NCBI GenBank assembly: GCA_020199775.1
Contig: JAIVJZ010000004.1
Coordinates: 248,001 to 312,000, forward strand
Source: Acidobacteriota bacterium
GTDB lineage: Bacteria > Acidobacteriota > Blastocatellia > Pyrinomonadales > Pyrinomonadaceae
DNA length: 64,000 nt
Reading direction: 5' to 3'
In this document: positions 42,911 to 53,131 of the stretch, piece after piece
Layout: each line of letters opens with the position of its first letter
Numbering within the stretch: the stretch's first letter is position 1
Notes under the pieces: model-generated
Told to the model about the DNA's origin: nothing
Seen by the model: only the letters and a program-made list of their open reading frames with translations
The model's database searches: none
Translations under genes and position numbers: made by a program

Positions 42911-45900
42911 GTGGCCGAGACTCCTAAAACCGACGCGGACGCGCTGGCTAAGAGAGAGCCGGAAACTCCGGCGCGCGATCCGATCATCAGTCGTTCGACG
43001 AGCAACATCCTGCTGGTCTGCGCGCTGCTCCTGATGGCCTCGCTGGCGTGGGCTTTGTACGACGAGGCCTACGGCCAGCGGCCGTGGAAGAACATGCAGC
43101 AGGAATTCGTCTCGCGTTATAACCGCTACCTCAAGCGTCTCAAGCGGACGGGCACGCAGTCGGAGAAAGAGGTGAAGGAGTCGGAGGAGTTCAAGGAGCT
43201 CGACCGCGCCGCCCGCGAGGCGCGGCAGGCCGTCGCTCCGCGCAAACGCGAAATAGACGCCGAGATCAAGTTCATCGACCGCCAACTCGGCGCGATCACC
43301 GACCCCTTCCAGAACAAACGTGGTTACATCACCGTCGTCAACTACCGCGTCGAAACCTCGGACGAAGAGGACAGGGCCGACCTGCGTAAAGAGGTCGAAG
43401 AGCAGAAGCAGGAAAAGGTTGAGGTCAACATGCCGGTTGACCCCAACTCCGATAAGACCGAGGAGCAGAAGCTCAACTACACCGAGCTCGAAACGAAATA
43501 CCTCGCCCTCAAAGATCAGAAGGCGCGGCTGTTGACCGAGAGCGCGGAACTTCTCAAGGAGTCGAGCGAACTGGCGTTGAAGCGCGACACCTATCTCAAA
43601 GATAACGTCATCGGCGTCAGCGCGCAGACCATCGACAGCCTGATCGAGCGCAACAACAAGTTCGACTATGCGCTCAGGCAGATCAACGTCAACGGCGACG
43701 AGATCGTGGATCGCTGCGAGACGTGTCACCTCGGTATCCGTGAACCGCTCGAACTCAAGCCCATCAATTTCAAACGCACGGGCAAGAAGATCGACGCCAG
43801 CGCGCGCGCATTCATCAGCCACCCGAGTAAGGAACTGTTACAGATTCACAACCCCGAACGCTTCGGCTGTTCGAGTTGCCACGGCGGCAACGGCCGCGCC
43901 ACGACGAGCATCGTCAAAGGCCACGGACGCCACCGCTTCTGGCTCCACCCGCTCCACGAGCGCGAGAACATGGAGGCGGGGTGCCAGCAGTGCCACGCGC
44001 AGGATCGCGTGCTGCAAGGCGCGAACGTTTTGACGAAAGGCAAAGACCTCTTTCAGGAGCGCGGTTGCGTCGGCTGTCACCGCTACGAGGGTTTCGACCG
44101 CGAGACGGACGGGCTTGCCAACTCGCGCCAGACCATCAAACAGTTGGAAGAACAACTCGCCGCCAACGACCGCGAGGCGCGACAGTTGGACGCCGAGGCG
44201 GGCACGGTCGCAGACGAAACCGAGGCGCAAGAGAAACTCGCCCGCGCCGTCGCTTTGCGCGTGACGAACAGCCAGATCGAAGCGCGCATCGAGCAGTTGA
44301 ACGTGCAGGCGCGCTACCTGATGCAGGATCAGAAAAAGGTCGGGCCGAACCTCAAAGACGTGCGTTTGAAACTGCGTAAGGAATGGATTCCGGCGTGGCT
44401 CAAAGACCCGCAAGGCTTCCGTCCGGGCACGAAGATGCCGACCTTCTGGTATCTCAATCCCGATCACGAGATAACGAAGAGCAGCAAGCTGGACGCCGAC
44501 GGCGAGCGCGCGGCGATTGCGGCTTACCTGTGGCAGTCGAGCTTCGAGGGACAAGTGCCGAAGCAGGAACCGGGCGACGCCACGCACGGCAAGGAGTTGT
44601 TCGAGACGAAAGGCTGCATGGCCTGTCATTCAATCGGCGAGGGCGTGGAGAATCAGGTCGGCGGCACGTTCGCGGCGAACCTCCAGCGCCTCGGCGAGAA
44701 GGCCGACTTCAATTACATCGTCCGCTGGATTTACAACCCGCGCGAGCGTTGGGCGCCCTACTGCCCGAAGGAGAAACGAGACCTGACGCGCGCCGACTAC
44801 GAGAAGAACAACAAGCCTTACCGCTTCGACACGGAAGGTCACTCGAAATGCCCGAACGACGGCGCGGAACTGCAAGTGCAGAACATGACGGTGATGCCCA
44901 ACTTCCGCCTCTCCGAACAGGACTCGCGCGACATCGCCACGTATCTCTTCTCGCTCGGCAAGGGCGCGCAGTGGCCTGACGCCTCCTACATGGACGATCC
45001 GAAGTTGAAGGATCAGGGCGCGTACCTGATCAAGCAGTACGGCTGCGCTAACTGTCACGAGATCAGGGGCTTCGAGGACGAGCAGCGCATCGGCAAAGAG
45101 TTGACCGCCGAAGGCGCAACGCCCATCGAACGGCTCGACTTCGCCCTGCTCACCCACGACGCGGAGAAAAACATCAATCCCTTCACGGAGAAGAAGTACG
45201 AAGCGAGAGAAGGGATGCAGGAGAGTTGGTACAACCGCAAAGGCTTCTTCGAGCACAAACTCGAAGAGCCGGGCATCTATGACAAGGGCAAAGAGAAAGA
45301 GCCGCGCGACCACCTGCGTATGCCCGATCCGTATCTCACGCCCGAATGGAAAAACGCCCTCACGACGTTCCTGCTCGGCAGCGTCGGCGCGGAAGGCGCG
45401 AACGTCCCGACCTCCTTCTTCTACGAGGCGACCGACCGGCGCAAGGACATTCAAGAGGGCTGGTGGGTCATCAAGAAGTACAACTGCATGGGCTGCCATT
45501 CCGTGCAGGTCGGGCAAAAATCGGTGCTGCAAGATTTGCCGCAATACCTGACGCCCGAAGGCAAGGATCAACTGCCGCCCGCGCTGATGACGGAGGGCGC
45601 GCGCGTCGATCCCAACTGGCTGATGCGCTTCCTGATCGACCCTTCGCTCAGCAACGGCAGCGATGATCCGACGGTGCGCGCGCACAGCGGCATGGCCGGA
45701 CGCAACAACGGCGGCCAGTCGAGCGGCGGCCAATCAGGCGGCGGCGCGACGACCAACCGGTCGCCGGGCGGCGCGGCGAGTAATCAGCCGCAAGCGAGCG
45801 GCGGCGCGTCGTCATCGTCGCCGGGGGCGAGCGAAGTGGGCGTGACGCGGCCGAACAACGACAGCCAGGAGATGCCGCCGCAACCCGGCGCGAACAAGAA

Positions 45901-46666
45901 CGGCGTGCGACTTTATCTGAAGGCGCGCATGCCCACCTTCCACTTCTCGCCGAACGAGTTGCGCACGCTCGTCCGCTTCTTCCTCGCGGTCTCGTCGCAG
46001 CAGGAGCCGTTCATCAAAGAGCCGACCACCCCGCTCACGGATCAGGAACGCAACCTCGCGCGGCAGTTGTTCACTTCGCAGCAAGCGCCCTGCCTGAAGT
46101 GTCACCTGACGGGAAACCCGGAGCACGACAAAAACGCCTCCGCCCCGAACTTCTTGCAGGCGGGCGAACGGCTCAAACCCGGTTGGACTTTCCGCTGGCT
46201 GCTCGACCCGCAGAAGGTCATACCGGGGACGGCCATGCCGTCCGAACTCTTCAAGCGCGACGGCGAGCGTTGGGTCTTCAACGGCGAGTTGCCTGAGAGC
46301 TTCAACGAGTACAAGGGCGACCACGCCGACCTGCTCGTCCGCTACATGCTGCAACTGACGCCCGCCGAGCAATCCCGGCTCGCCGCCGGTTCGCCTTCGG
46401 CCACGGGCGGGACAACCACCACGGGTGGGACGACGAACGCCACCGAACAGTCGAGCACGCACCATTCCGGCACGACGCGCCCCAAAGCCGCGCAGAAGAG
46501 GCAGAAGAAGTATCGCCAACGCGCGGGCTTGGTGCGCGCCGCTGCGCGCAGGCGGCGCAGCGTCGTTCGCGCCGCAGCGCGTGTGGTGCGTGAGGCGCGT
46601 GAGCCGGTGGTGTTCGCGCGGCAGTACGGCGTGGGGTATTCGCCGCCGAGCGGGCGTTCTTGGTAG
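42911..46666 (+). CDS. Giant membrane-anchored octaheme cytochrome c
   Basis: 1,251 aa starting at GTG, with GGAGGGAG upstream. One membrane helix (NILLVCALLLMASLAWALYD, near residue 40) is followed by a long coiled-coil region. Eight CxxCH heme motifs lie at about residues 268, 320, 358, 386, 569, 712, 859 and 1061, spread over what look like several fused cytochrome c domains. Gly/Ser/Asn/Gln-rich linkers lie between the later domains, and the last 80 residues are strongly basic (QKRQKKYRQRAGLVR). Encoded directly after the b6/subunit IV pair, it probably takes electrons from the Rieske protein in place of cytochrome c1/f and passes them to the oxidase. No frameshift is evident. Confidence 0.88.
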   Translation: MAETPKTDADALAKREPETPARDPIISRSTSNILLVCALLLMASLAWALYDEAYGQRPWKNMQQEFVSRYNRYLKRLKRTGTQSEKEVKESEEFKELDRAAREARQAVAPRKREIDAEIKFIDRQLGAITDPFQNKRGYITVVNYRVETSDEEDRADLRKEVEEQKQEKVEVNMPVDPNSDKTEEQKLNYTELETKYLALKDQKARLLTESAELLKESSELALKRDTYLKDNVIGVSAQTIDSLIERNNKFDYALRQINVNGDEIVDRCETCHLGIREPLELKPINFKRTGKKIDASARAFISHPSKELLQIHNPERFGCSSCHGGNGRATTSIVKGHGRHRFWLHPLHERENMEAGCQQCHAQDRVLQGANVLTKGKDLFQERGCVGCHRYEGFDRETDGLANSRQTIKQLEEQLAANDREARQLDAEAGTVADETEAQEKLARAVALRVTNSQIEARIEQLNVQARYLMQDQKKVGPNLKDVRLKLRKEWIPAWLKDPQGFRPGTKMPTFWYLNPDHEITKSSKLDADGERAAIAAYLWQSSFEGQVPKQEPGDATHGKELFETKGCMACHSIGEGVENQVGGTFAANLQRLGEKADFNYIVRWIYNPRERWAPYCPKEKRDLTRADYEKNNKPYRFDTEGHSKCPNDGAELQVQNMTVMPNFRLSEQDSRDIATYLFSLGKGAQWPDASYMDDPKLKDQGAYLIKQYGCANCHEIRGFEDEQRIGKELTAEGATPIERLDFALLTHDAEKNINPFTEKKYEAREGMQESWYNRKGFFEHKLEEPGIYDKGKEKEPRDHLRMPDPYLTPEWKNALTTFLLGSVGAEGANVPTSFFYEATDRRKDIQEGWWVIKKYNCMGCHSVQVGQKSVLQDLPQYLTPEGKDQLPPALMTEGARVDPNWLMRFLIDPSLSNGSDDPTVRAHSGMAGRNNGGQSSGGQSGGGATTNRSPGGAASNQPQASGGASSSSPGASEVGVTRPNNDSQEMPPQPGANKNGVRLYLKARMPTFHFSPNELRTLVRFFLAVSSQQEPFIKEPTTPLTDQERNLARQLFTSQQAPCLKCHLTGNPEHDKNASAPNFLQAGERLKPGWTFRWLLDPQKVIPGTAMPSELFKRDGERWVFNGELPESFNEYKGDHADLLVRYMLQLTPAEQSRLAAGSPSATGGTTTTGGTTNATEQSSTHHSGTTRPKAAQKRQKKYRQRAGLVRAAARRRRSVVRAAARVVREAREPVVFARQYGVGYSPPSGRSW

Positions 46667-46701
46667 AATCGAGGAAATTAAATTTCAGGAGACACTTACT
46701 A

Positions 46702-47589
46702 ATGCCTTTCAAGCAAGTTCGCAGAATTCTGGTCTTGATGCTCGCCGTCGCGATGCTCTCTTTCGTGATCGCCTGCGGCGGCGGCGACGACGACGATGAC
46801 GACGTGGCGGAGGGAGACGGGGCGACCGAGACGGCGGGCACGCCTTACAAGTCGAGCGGCAACGAAGGCTCGATCACGGGCGCGATCAACTTCACGGGCG
46901 AAGCCCCCGCGCCGAAGCCGATCAGCATGGACGCCGACGCCGCCTGCGCGCAGACCAACCCCAACCCGCAGACCGAAGATGTCATAGTTAAGGACGGGAA
47001 ACTGGCGAACGTGCTCGTCTACATCAAAGACGGCAAGACCGCCGACGGGAAGAGCATCACCGGCTTCGCCTTCGAAGTTCCGGCGACGGAAGTGTTGCTC
47101 GATCAAAAAGGCTGTCGCTACATCCCGCACGTGCTCGGCATGATGGCCGGGCAGAAGTTGAAAGTGACCAACAGCGACCCGACGGCGCACAACGTCCACC
47201 CGTCGCCGAAGAGCAACAAGGAATGGAACCAGTCGCAGCCCGCCAACGCGGCTCCGATCATCCAGACCTTCACGCGCGCCGAAGTGGTCGTCCCCGTCAA
47301 GTGCAACCAGCACCCGTGGATGAAGGCCAACATCGGCGTGATGAAGCACCCGCTCTACGCCGTCAGCGGCGAGAACGGCGCGTTCGAGATCAAGGGCGTG
47401 CCGCCGGGAACCTACAACGTCGCCACGTGGCACGAGCGTTACGGCGAGAAGACCCAGTCCGTCACCATCGGCGCGAAAGAGACCAAGACGCAGGACTTCA
47501 CCTTCGACGCCGGCGCGGGCAAGACGGCTTCGCTCGGACTGCTCGAAGTGATGCCCGCGATAGAATTCCCGGCCGTGCCGAAACATTAA
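46702..47589 (+). CDS. Cupredoxin-like copper lipoprotein
   Basis: 295 aa from the ATG at 46702, with AGGAG upstream. A lipoprotein signal ends in FVIAC, followed by GGG and six Asp. A carboxypeptidase-regulatory-like/beta core leads to a blue-copper-type site: His163/His166 (TAHNVHPS), Cys201, His204 and Met207 (KCNQHPWM). This is a plastocyanin-type ligand set, though a Cu(II) site is inferred only from pattern. A second beta domain follows (GENGAFEIKGVPPGTYNVAT). Placed between cytochrome c and the heme O synthase gene, it may ferry electrons or copper. Confidence 0.72.
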   Translation: MPFKQVRRILVLMLAVAMLSFVIACGGGDDDDDDVAEGDGATETAGTPYKSSGNEGSITGAINFTGEAPAPKPISMDADAACAQTNPNPQTEDVIVKDGKLANVLVYIKDGKTADGKSITGFAFEVPATEVLLDQKGCRYIPHVLGMMAGQKLKVTNSDPTAHNVHPSPKSNKEWNQSQPANAAPIIQTFTRAEVVVPVKCNQHPWMKANIGVMKHPLYAVSGENGAFEIKGVPPGTYNVATWHERYGEKTQSVTIGAKETKTQDFTFDAGAGKTASLGLLEVMPAIEFPAVPKH

Positions 47590-47729
47590 AAAAGGGCGCG
47601 GCCGAAAGCTGATTTATTTCATATTTCGGCGGGGCGAAGCGGCTTGCCACCCGGCGGCGCGGGATGCGACACTCGGGTTTAAGTTCAGCTATAAAAATTA
47701 AACTCTAAGTTTCGCTCCACAGGCATTTC

Positions 47730-48674
47730 ATGGAAACAATCGCTGTCGAAGAGATCGAGCAGTCCGTCGCGCCCGCCGCCGCCGCCGCCGCCGCGGTCGA
47801 GCGCGCACGCGTCGAGACGCGCGAGAAAATGTCGGCCTATTACGAGTTGACGAAGCCGCGCATCACGTTTCTCGTCGCGCTCACGACCTCCGCCGGGTTC
47901 CTGCTCGGCTCGACGCGCGGCGCGTTCGATTACCGGCTTTTCGCGCACACGCTCTTAGGCGTCGCCCTGTTGTGCTCCGGCATCTCCGCGCTCAATCAAT
48001 GGATGGAGCGCGATCTGGATCGTCTGATGCGGCGCACCGCGCGCCGCCCGCTTCCGCTCGGCACTCTGACGCCCCGCGCGGCCCTCGCCTTCGGGCTAAC
48101 TTTAACTCTGGGCGCGGAGATTTATCTGGCGGCGTTCGTCAACGTCCTCTCGGCGTTCTGCGGCGTGACGGTTATCGTCGGCTACCTGCTGTGCTACACG
48201 CCGCTCAAGACGCGAACCTCGCTCTCGACGCTGGTGGGGGCTTTTCCGGGCGCGGTGCCGCCGCTTCTGGGCTGGGCGGCGGCGACGAATCATGTGGGCT
48301 TAGAGGCGTGGGTGCTCTTCGCGATCCTGTTCCTCTGGCAGTTCCCGCACTTCTTCGCCATCGCGTGGATGTACCGCGAGGACTACGCGCGGGCGGGGAT
48401 TCTGATGCTGCCCGTGGTCGAACCGGAAGGGCGTCTGACGAAGCAACAGATCGTGTTGTGGACGCTCATGCTCGTCCCCGTCAGTCTGGCCCCGGCCGCG
48501 CTCGGCATCTCCGGCGCGATCTATTTCTTCGGCGCGCTCGTGCTCGGCGGGCTCTTTCTGTGGAGCAGCATCGCCGCCGCCGTCACGCTCTCAAGCCGCA
48601 ACGCGCGCCGCGTGCTCTTAGCTTCCGTTCTGTACTTGCCGGTTCTTTTTGTTCTGATGGTGATAAATCAATGA
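47730..48674 (+). CDS. ctaB: Protoheme IX farnesyltransferase (heme O synthase)
   Basis: 314 aa with seven or more membrane helices. The first conserved Asp-rich region is NQWMERDLDRLMRRTARRPL, and the family start YYELTKPRITFLVALTTSAG is present, as is the second motif region around YCREDYARAGILML (here MYREDYARAGILMLP). It adds a farnesyl group to heme B, making heme O for the oxidase encoded downstream. The spacer to coxB is filled with hairpin G. Confidence 0.95.
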   Translation: METIAVEEIEQSVAPAAAAAAAVERARVETREKMSAYYELTKPRITFLVALTTSAGFLLGSTRGAFDYRLFAHTLLGVALLCSGISALNQWMERDLDRLMRRTARRPLPLGTLTPRAALAFGLTLTLGAEIYLAAFVNVLSAFCGVTVIVGYLLCYTPLKTRTSLSTLVGAFPGAVPPLLGWAAATNHVGLEAWVLFAILFLWQFPHFFAIAWMYREDYARAGILMLPVVEPEGRLTKQQIVLWTLMLVPVSLAPAALGISGAIYFFGALVLGGLFLWSSIAAAVTLSSRNARRVLLASVLYLPVLFVLMVINQ

Positions 48675-48747
48675 GCCGTCAGCCGTCAGCCATCAGCTAT
48701 CAGCAAAAGACAAAAAGCTGATGGCTGACGGCTGATGGCCGACGGCT
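48674..48747. repeat. Heptamer-unit hairpin G (CAGCCGT family)
   Basis: AGCCGTC, AGCCGTC, AGCCATC and AGCTATC units on the left pair with GCTGATG, GCTGACG and GCCGACG units on the right (48717-48747). It begins at the ctaB stop codon and ends just before AAGGAG of coxB. Confidence 0.85.
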
Positions 48748-48760
48748 TAAGGAGATTGAC

Positions 48761-49636
48761 ATGGGTCGTGCGCTCGGAGTGTTGATCTGGTTGTTGACGA
48801 TTGGCTCGGTGTGGCTGTTCGTGAACGGTCGGTGGTGGCTGCCGCCGTACATTTCCGAACACGGCCCGGCCTACGACCGGCAGTTCTTGATCACGATCAT
48901 CGTCGTCGGCATCTCTTTCGTGGCGGCGCAGGTCGGGCTCGGCATCGCGGTCTGGCGTTACGGATCGAGAGGCGACCGGCGCGAGCGCGCCGTCTATTCG
49001 CACGGCAACAACCGTCTGGAGATCGTCTGGACGGCCATCACCGCGCTCATCTTCATCACGCTCGGCCTGATGGGACAGCGCGTGTGGGCGCAGTTGCACT
49101 TGAACGAAGCCCCGGCGGGGGCGACCAAAGTTCACGTCGTCGCGCAGCAGTTCCAGTGGAACTTTCATTACCCGGGGGCTGACAAAACCTTCGGGCGCAC
49201 CGACCCGACGCTGGTCAAAGACGCCGAATTGAACTTCGTCGGGCTGGACGAGCAGGACGCCAGCGCCAAAGACGATCAAGTCGTGACGACGCTGGCCGTG
49301 CCCGTCGGCCGCCCCGTCGAACTGACGCTGCAATCGAAAGACGTGACGCACGATCTGTTCGTGCCCGAACTCCGCTACAAGCAAGACGTGGTGCCCGGCA
49401 TGGCGATCAAGATGCACTTCACGCTGACGAAGGAAGGCCGCTTCGAACTGGCCTGCGCCGAACTCTGCGGCCAACTTCATTACAAGATGAAGAGCTATCT
49501 CATCGCGCTCCCCGCGCAGGTCTACGACGAGTTGGTGGCTTTGCCGCAGGCGCAGTTTCAGGGGCGCATCACGCAGTTGATCAAGGAATACCCGATGGGC
49601 ATCAAGCAGGGGACAGTAACCGCCGCGTCAAGATAA
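48761..49636 (+). CDS. coxB: Cytochrome c oxidase subunit II (CuA)
   Basis: 291 aa, AAGGAG before the ATG. Two N-terminal membrane helices lead to a periplasmic cupredoxin domain. The CuA site is complete: CAELCGQLHYKM gives Cys232, Cys236, His240 and Met243. The aromatic segment VAQQFQWNFHYPG is typical of subunit II. No cytochrome c domain is fused at the C-terminus. It accepts electrons from a cytochrome or cupredoxin and passes them to subunit I. Confidence 0.96.
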   Translation: MGRALGVLIWLLTIGSVWLFVNGRWWLPPYISEHGPAYDRQFLITIIVVGISFVAAQVGLGIAVWRYGSRGDRRERAVYSHGNNRLEIVWTAITALIFITLGLMGQRVWAQLHLNEAPAGATKVHVVAQQFQWNFHYPGADKTFGRTDPTLVKDAELNFVGLDEQDASAKDDQVVTTLAVPVGRPVELTLQSKDVTHDLFVPELRYKQDVVPGMAIKMHFTLTKEGRFELACAELCGQLHYKMKSYLIALPAQVYDELVALPQAQFQGRITQLIKEYPMGIKQGTVTAASR

Positions 49637-49678
49637 CAGCCGGAACCTGACTCATCCCGAAGGGAGAGGAATTTTAAG

Positions 49679-51670
49679 ATGGAAGAGGCCACGACCCCGA
49701 TTGAGCCGTCCGCCGCTACAGCGCCGCAGGTAGTGGCGGCCGAGGCCGACCCGCATGCCGGGGCGCACCCGCCGCACGGCCACCACGGGCCGCCCACCGG
49801 GTTTATCCGCAAGTATATTTTCAGCATCGATCATAAAGTGATCGGCATCCAGTATTTGCTGCTCGCCATCTTCGCGGCGTTCGTCGGGATGTTCATGTCG
49901 GTGCTGATGCGCCTGAACCTGACGTGGCCGGGGCGCAAGTGGACGATCCTCGAAACGATCTTTCCGCTCGGCGCGCCCGGCGGCGTGATGACGCCGGAGT
50001 TCTACCTGTCGCTCGTCACGATGCACGGCACGATCATGGTCTTTTTCGTGCTGACCACCGCGCCGCAGGGCGGGTTCGGCAACTATTTTCTTCCCATCCA
50101 GGTCGGCGCGGAGGACATGGCCTTCCCCGTGCTCAACATGCTCTCGTTCTGGGTGACGCTCGTCGGCCTCGTCGTGCTCATCGCGGCGATCTTCGTCGAG
50201 GGCAGCACGATCATCGGCAACACAGACTTCGTCAACAACTTCCTCGGCGGCGGCGGCACGGGCACGCTCGGCCCCATCGGCGGCTGGACGGGATACCCGC
50301 CCCTGAGCGCGCTCGGAAAGATCGCCGGGCCGGGGCAGGGCGCGGGCGCGACCCTCTGGATCACCAGTATCGCCATTTTCTGCGTCGCCTCGCTCCTCGG
50401 CGCGCTCAACTTCATCACGACGCTCCTGAACATGCGCACGCGCGGCATGACCCTGATGCGCATGCCGCTCACCTGCTGGTCTTGGTTCACGACGGCCATC
50501 CTCGCGCTGCTGGCTTTCCCGGTGCTGCTCGCGGCGGGCGTCCTGCTCCTGCTCGACAGGCACGCGGGGACGAGTTTCTTCATCCCCGGCGGCCTTGTTT
50601 TCAGCGACGCGGTGCTGGCGAACAAGGGCGGCTCTCCGATCCTGTGGCAACACCTGTTCTGGTTCTTCGGCCACCCGGAAGTTTACATCGCCATCCTGCC
50701 GGGCATGGGCGCGACCTCGCACATCCTGTCCACCTTCGCGCGCAAGCCCGTCTTCGGCTACCGCGCGATGGTCTTCGCGATGTTCGCCATCGGCCTGCTC
50801 GGCTTCTTCGTGTGGGGCCACCACATGTTCATCAGCGGCATGGACCCGCGCACGAGCATCGCCTTCTCCGTCCTGACGCTCTCAATCGGCGTGCCCTCGG
50901 CCATCAAAACTTTCAACTGGCTGGGCACGCTCTGGGGCGCGAAGATACGCTTCACCTCGCCGATGATGTTCGCCATCGGCTTCGTCTCTCTGTTCGTCGC
51001 GGGCGGCATCACCGGCCTCGTCCTCGGCCAGACCTCGCTCGACCTCTTTATCCACGACGGTTATTTCGTGCTCGCGCACTTCCACCTCGTGATGGGCGTG
51101 GCGGCCATCTTCGGCATGTTCGCGGGCGTCTATTTCTGGTTCCCGAAAATGTTCGGCCGGATGATGAGCGAGCGGCTCGGGCAGTTGCACTTCTGGCCGA
51201 CCTTCATCGGCGTCTACGGCATCTTCGTGCCGATGCACATCATGGGCATCGTCGGCATGCCGCGCCGCTACGCGTCGTTTCAGGAGTACGACTTTTTGCG
51301 CCCGCTCGACCCGCTCGTGTTGCTCGTCACCGTCGCGGCCATCGTGACGGCGGCCGCGCAGTTCATCTTCCTCTTCAATTTCATCTGGAGCATCTTCAAA
51401 GGCGAGCGCGCGAGCGGCAACCCGTGGGAGGCGACGACGCTCGAATGGGTGACGCCGACCACGCCGCCGCCGCACGACAACTTCGGCGGGCATCTCCCGA
51501 CCGTCTATCGCGGTCCGTATGAATTCGCCGTGCCCGACGCGCCGGAGGATTACATCTTGCAGACGACGCCGGACGCGGGCGAAGAAAACGTCGCGGCGGG
51601 GGCGGGGCACGCGACGGCAGGTCAAGGAGTACAGGGGAGTTCAGGCAATGGTCACAACGGTCAGCACTAA
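49679..51670 (+). CDS. coxA: Cytochrome c oxidase subunit I
   Basis: 663 aa with 12 or more membrane helices and a soluble C-terminal tail. His ligands of heme a and the heme a3-CuB centre are present: MHGTIMVFF, FFGHPEVYIAILPG (with the cross-linked Tyr of HPEVY), WGHHMF and HFHLVMGVAAIFG. The proton-channel type cannot be set reliably from these motifs alone. Its C-terminus overlaps the next gene by 23 bp. Confidence 0.96.
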   Translation: MEEATTPIEPSAATAPQVVAAEADPHAGAHPPHGHHGPPTGFIRKYIFSIDHKVIGIQYLLLAIFAAFVGMFMSVLMRLNLTWPGRKWTILETIFPLGAPGGVMTPEFYLSLVTMHGTIMVFFVLTTAPQGGFGNYFLPIQVGAEDMAFPVLNMLSFWVTLVGLVVLIAAIFVEGSTIIGNTDFVNNFLGGGGTGTLGPIGGWTGYPPLSALGKIAGPGQGAGATLWITSIAIFCVASLLGALNFITTLLNMRTRGMTLMRMPLTCWSWFTTAILALLAFPVLLAAGVLLLLDRHAGTSFFIPGGLVFSDAVLANKGGSPILWQHLFWFFGHPEVYIAILPGMGATSHILSTFARKPVFGYRAMVFAMFAIGLLGFFVWGHHMFISGMDPRTSIAFSVLTLSIGVPSAIKTFNWLGTLWGAKIRFTSPMMFAIGFVSLFVAGGITGLVLGQTSLDLFIHDGYFVLAHFHLVMGVAAIFGMFAGVYFWFPKMFGRMMSERLGQLHFWPTFIGVYGIFVPMHIMGIVGMPRRYASFQEYDFLRPLDPLVLLVTVAAIVTAAAQFIFLFNFIWSIFKGERASGNPWEATTLEWVTPTTPPPHDNFGGHLPTVYRGPYEFAVPDAPEDYILQTTPDAGEENVAAGAGHATAGQGVQGSSGNGHNGQH

Positions 51671-52397
51671 ACCGGCGGGCAGCACCGTCTCGACCGGAAC
51701 GAAGGGCGTCAACATCAGCGGGACGGGCAGACGCCCGGCGGGCGGCAACGGCTCGCGCGGCGGGCCGCAACCGCCTAACGGCGGCGACGGCAGACACCGC
51801 GCTTTCCCCGACTCCACGCCGCAGCAGTATCGCATCGGCATGTGGCTGGCGCTGTCCGCGATTCTGATGATGTTCGCCGCGCTCTCAAGCGCCTACGTGT
51901 TTCGCTCGACGCGGATGCAACAGGGCTGGCAAGCCTTCTCCGTGCCCGCGATGCTCTGGGTGAGCACGGCCTTGATACTTGCCAGCAGCGCGACCTTCGA
52001 AGTCGCCCGCCGCGCGCTCAGGCGCGGGGCGCGGGAAGCATACCGGCGTTGGCTCGTCGTGTCGCTCGGATTAGGCTTCGGCTTTCTCGCCGCCCAACTT
52101 CTCGCGTGGCGGGGCTTGGTCGGGCAGGGAATTTATCTGGCGACGAACCCGCACAGTTCTTTCTTCTATTTGCTGACCGGGCTGCACGCGCTCCACCTCG
52201 TCGGCGGCATCGCCGGTTTGAGTTACCTGACGCTTCGCGCACGGCGCGGCGCGGCAGCAGCAGCAGCAGCAGCAGCAGCAGGCGCGCACGACGCGGCGGG
52301 CACTGAGCGCGCACACGTCGATGCCATCGGGCTGTACTGGCATTTCATGGACGGGCTGTGGGTCTATCTGTTCGCACTCCTTTTCCTGTGGAGGTAA
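51648..52397 (+). CDS. coxC: Heme-copper oxidase subunit III-like protein with Ala run
   Basis: 249 aa from the ATG at 51648, preceded by GGGGAG and located inside the end of coxA. An N-terminal Gly/Pro-rich stretch precedes five membrane helices with RIGMWLALSAILMMFAALSS and AIGLYWHFMDGLWVYLFALL, the typical subunit III ends. In the loop between the fourth and fifth helices nine consecutive GCA codons (52254-52280) encode an Ala tract. It is followed 3 bp later by a second subunit III-like gene. Confidence 0.85.
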   Translation: MVTTVSTKPAGSTVSTGTKGVNISGTGRRPAGGNGSRGGPQPPNGGDGRHRAFPDSTPQQYRIGMWLALSAILMMFAALSSAYVFRSTRMQQGWQAFSVPAMLWVSTALILASSATFEVARRALRRGAREAYRRWLVVSLGLGFGFLAAQLLAWRGLVGQGIYLATNPHSSFFYLLTGLHALHLVGGIAGLSYLTLRARRGAAAAAAAAAAGAHDAAGTERAHVDAIGLYWHFMDGLWVYLFALLFLWR

Positions 52398-52400
52398 GCA

Positions 52401-53072
<672 letters not shown>

Positions 53073-53131
53073 ATTGGAGCGTCGAGTCGGCGGCGGGCAA
53101 ACTTCGTAAAAGAGAGGCGGACTAAAGAGGC

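Noticed and set aside
51519-51647. Upstream start of the first subunit III-like gene
   Set aside because: This stretch lies inside the end of coxA in another frame; the ATG at 51648 has a ribosome site.
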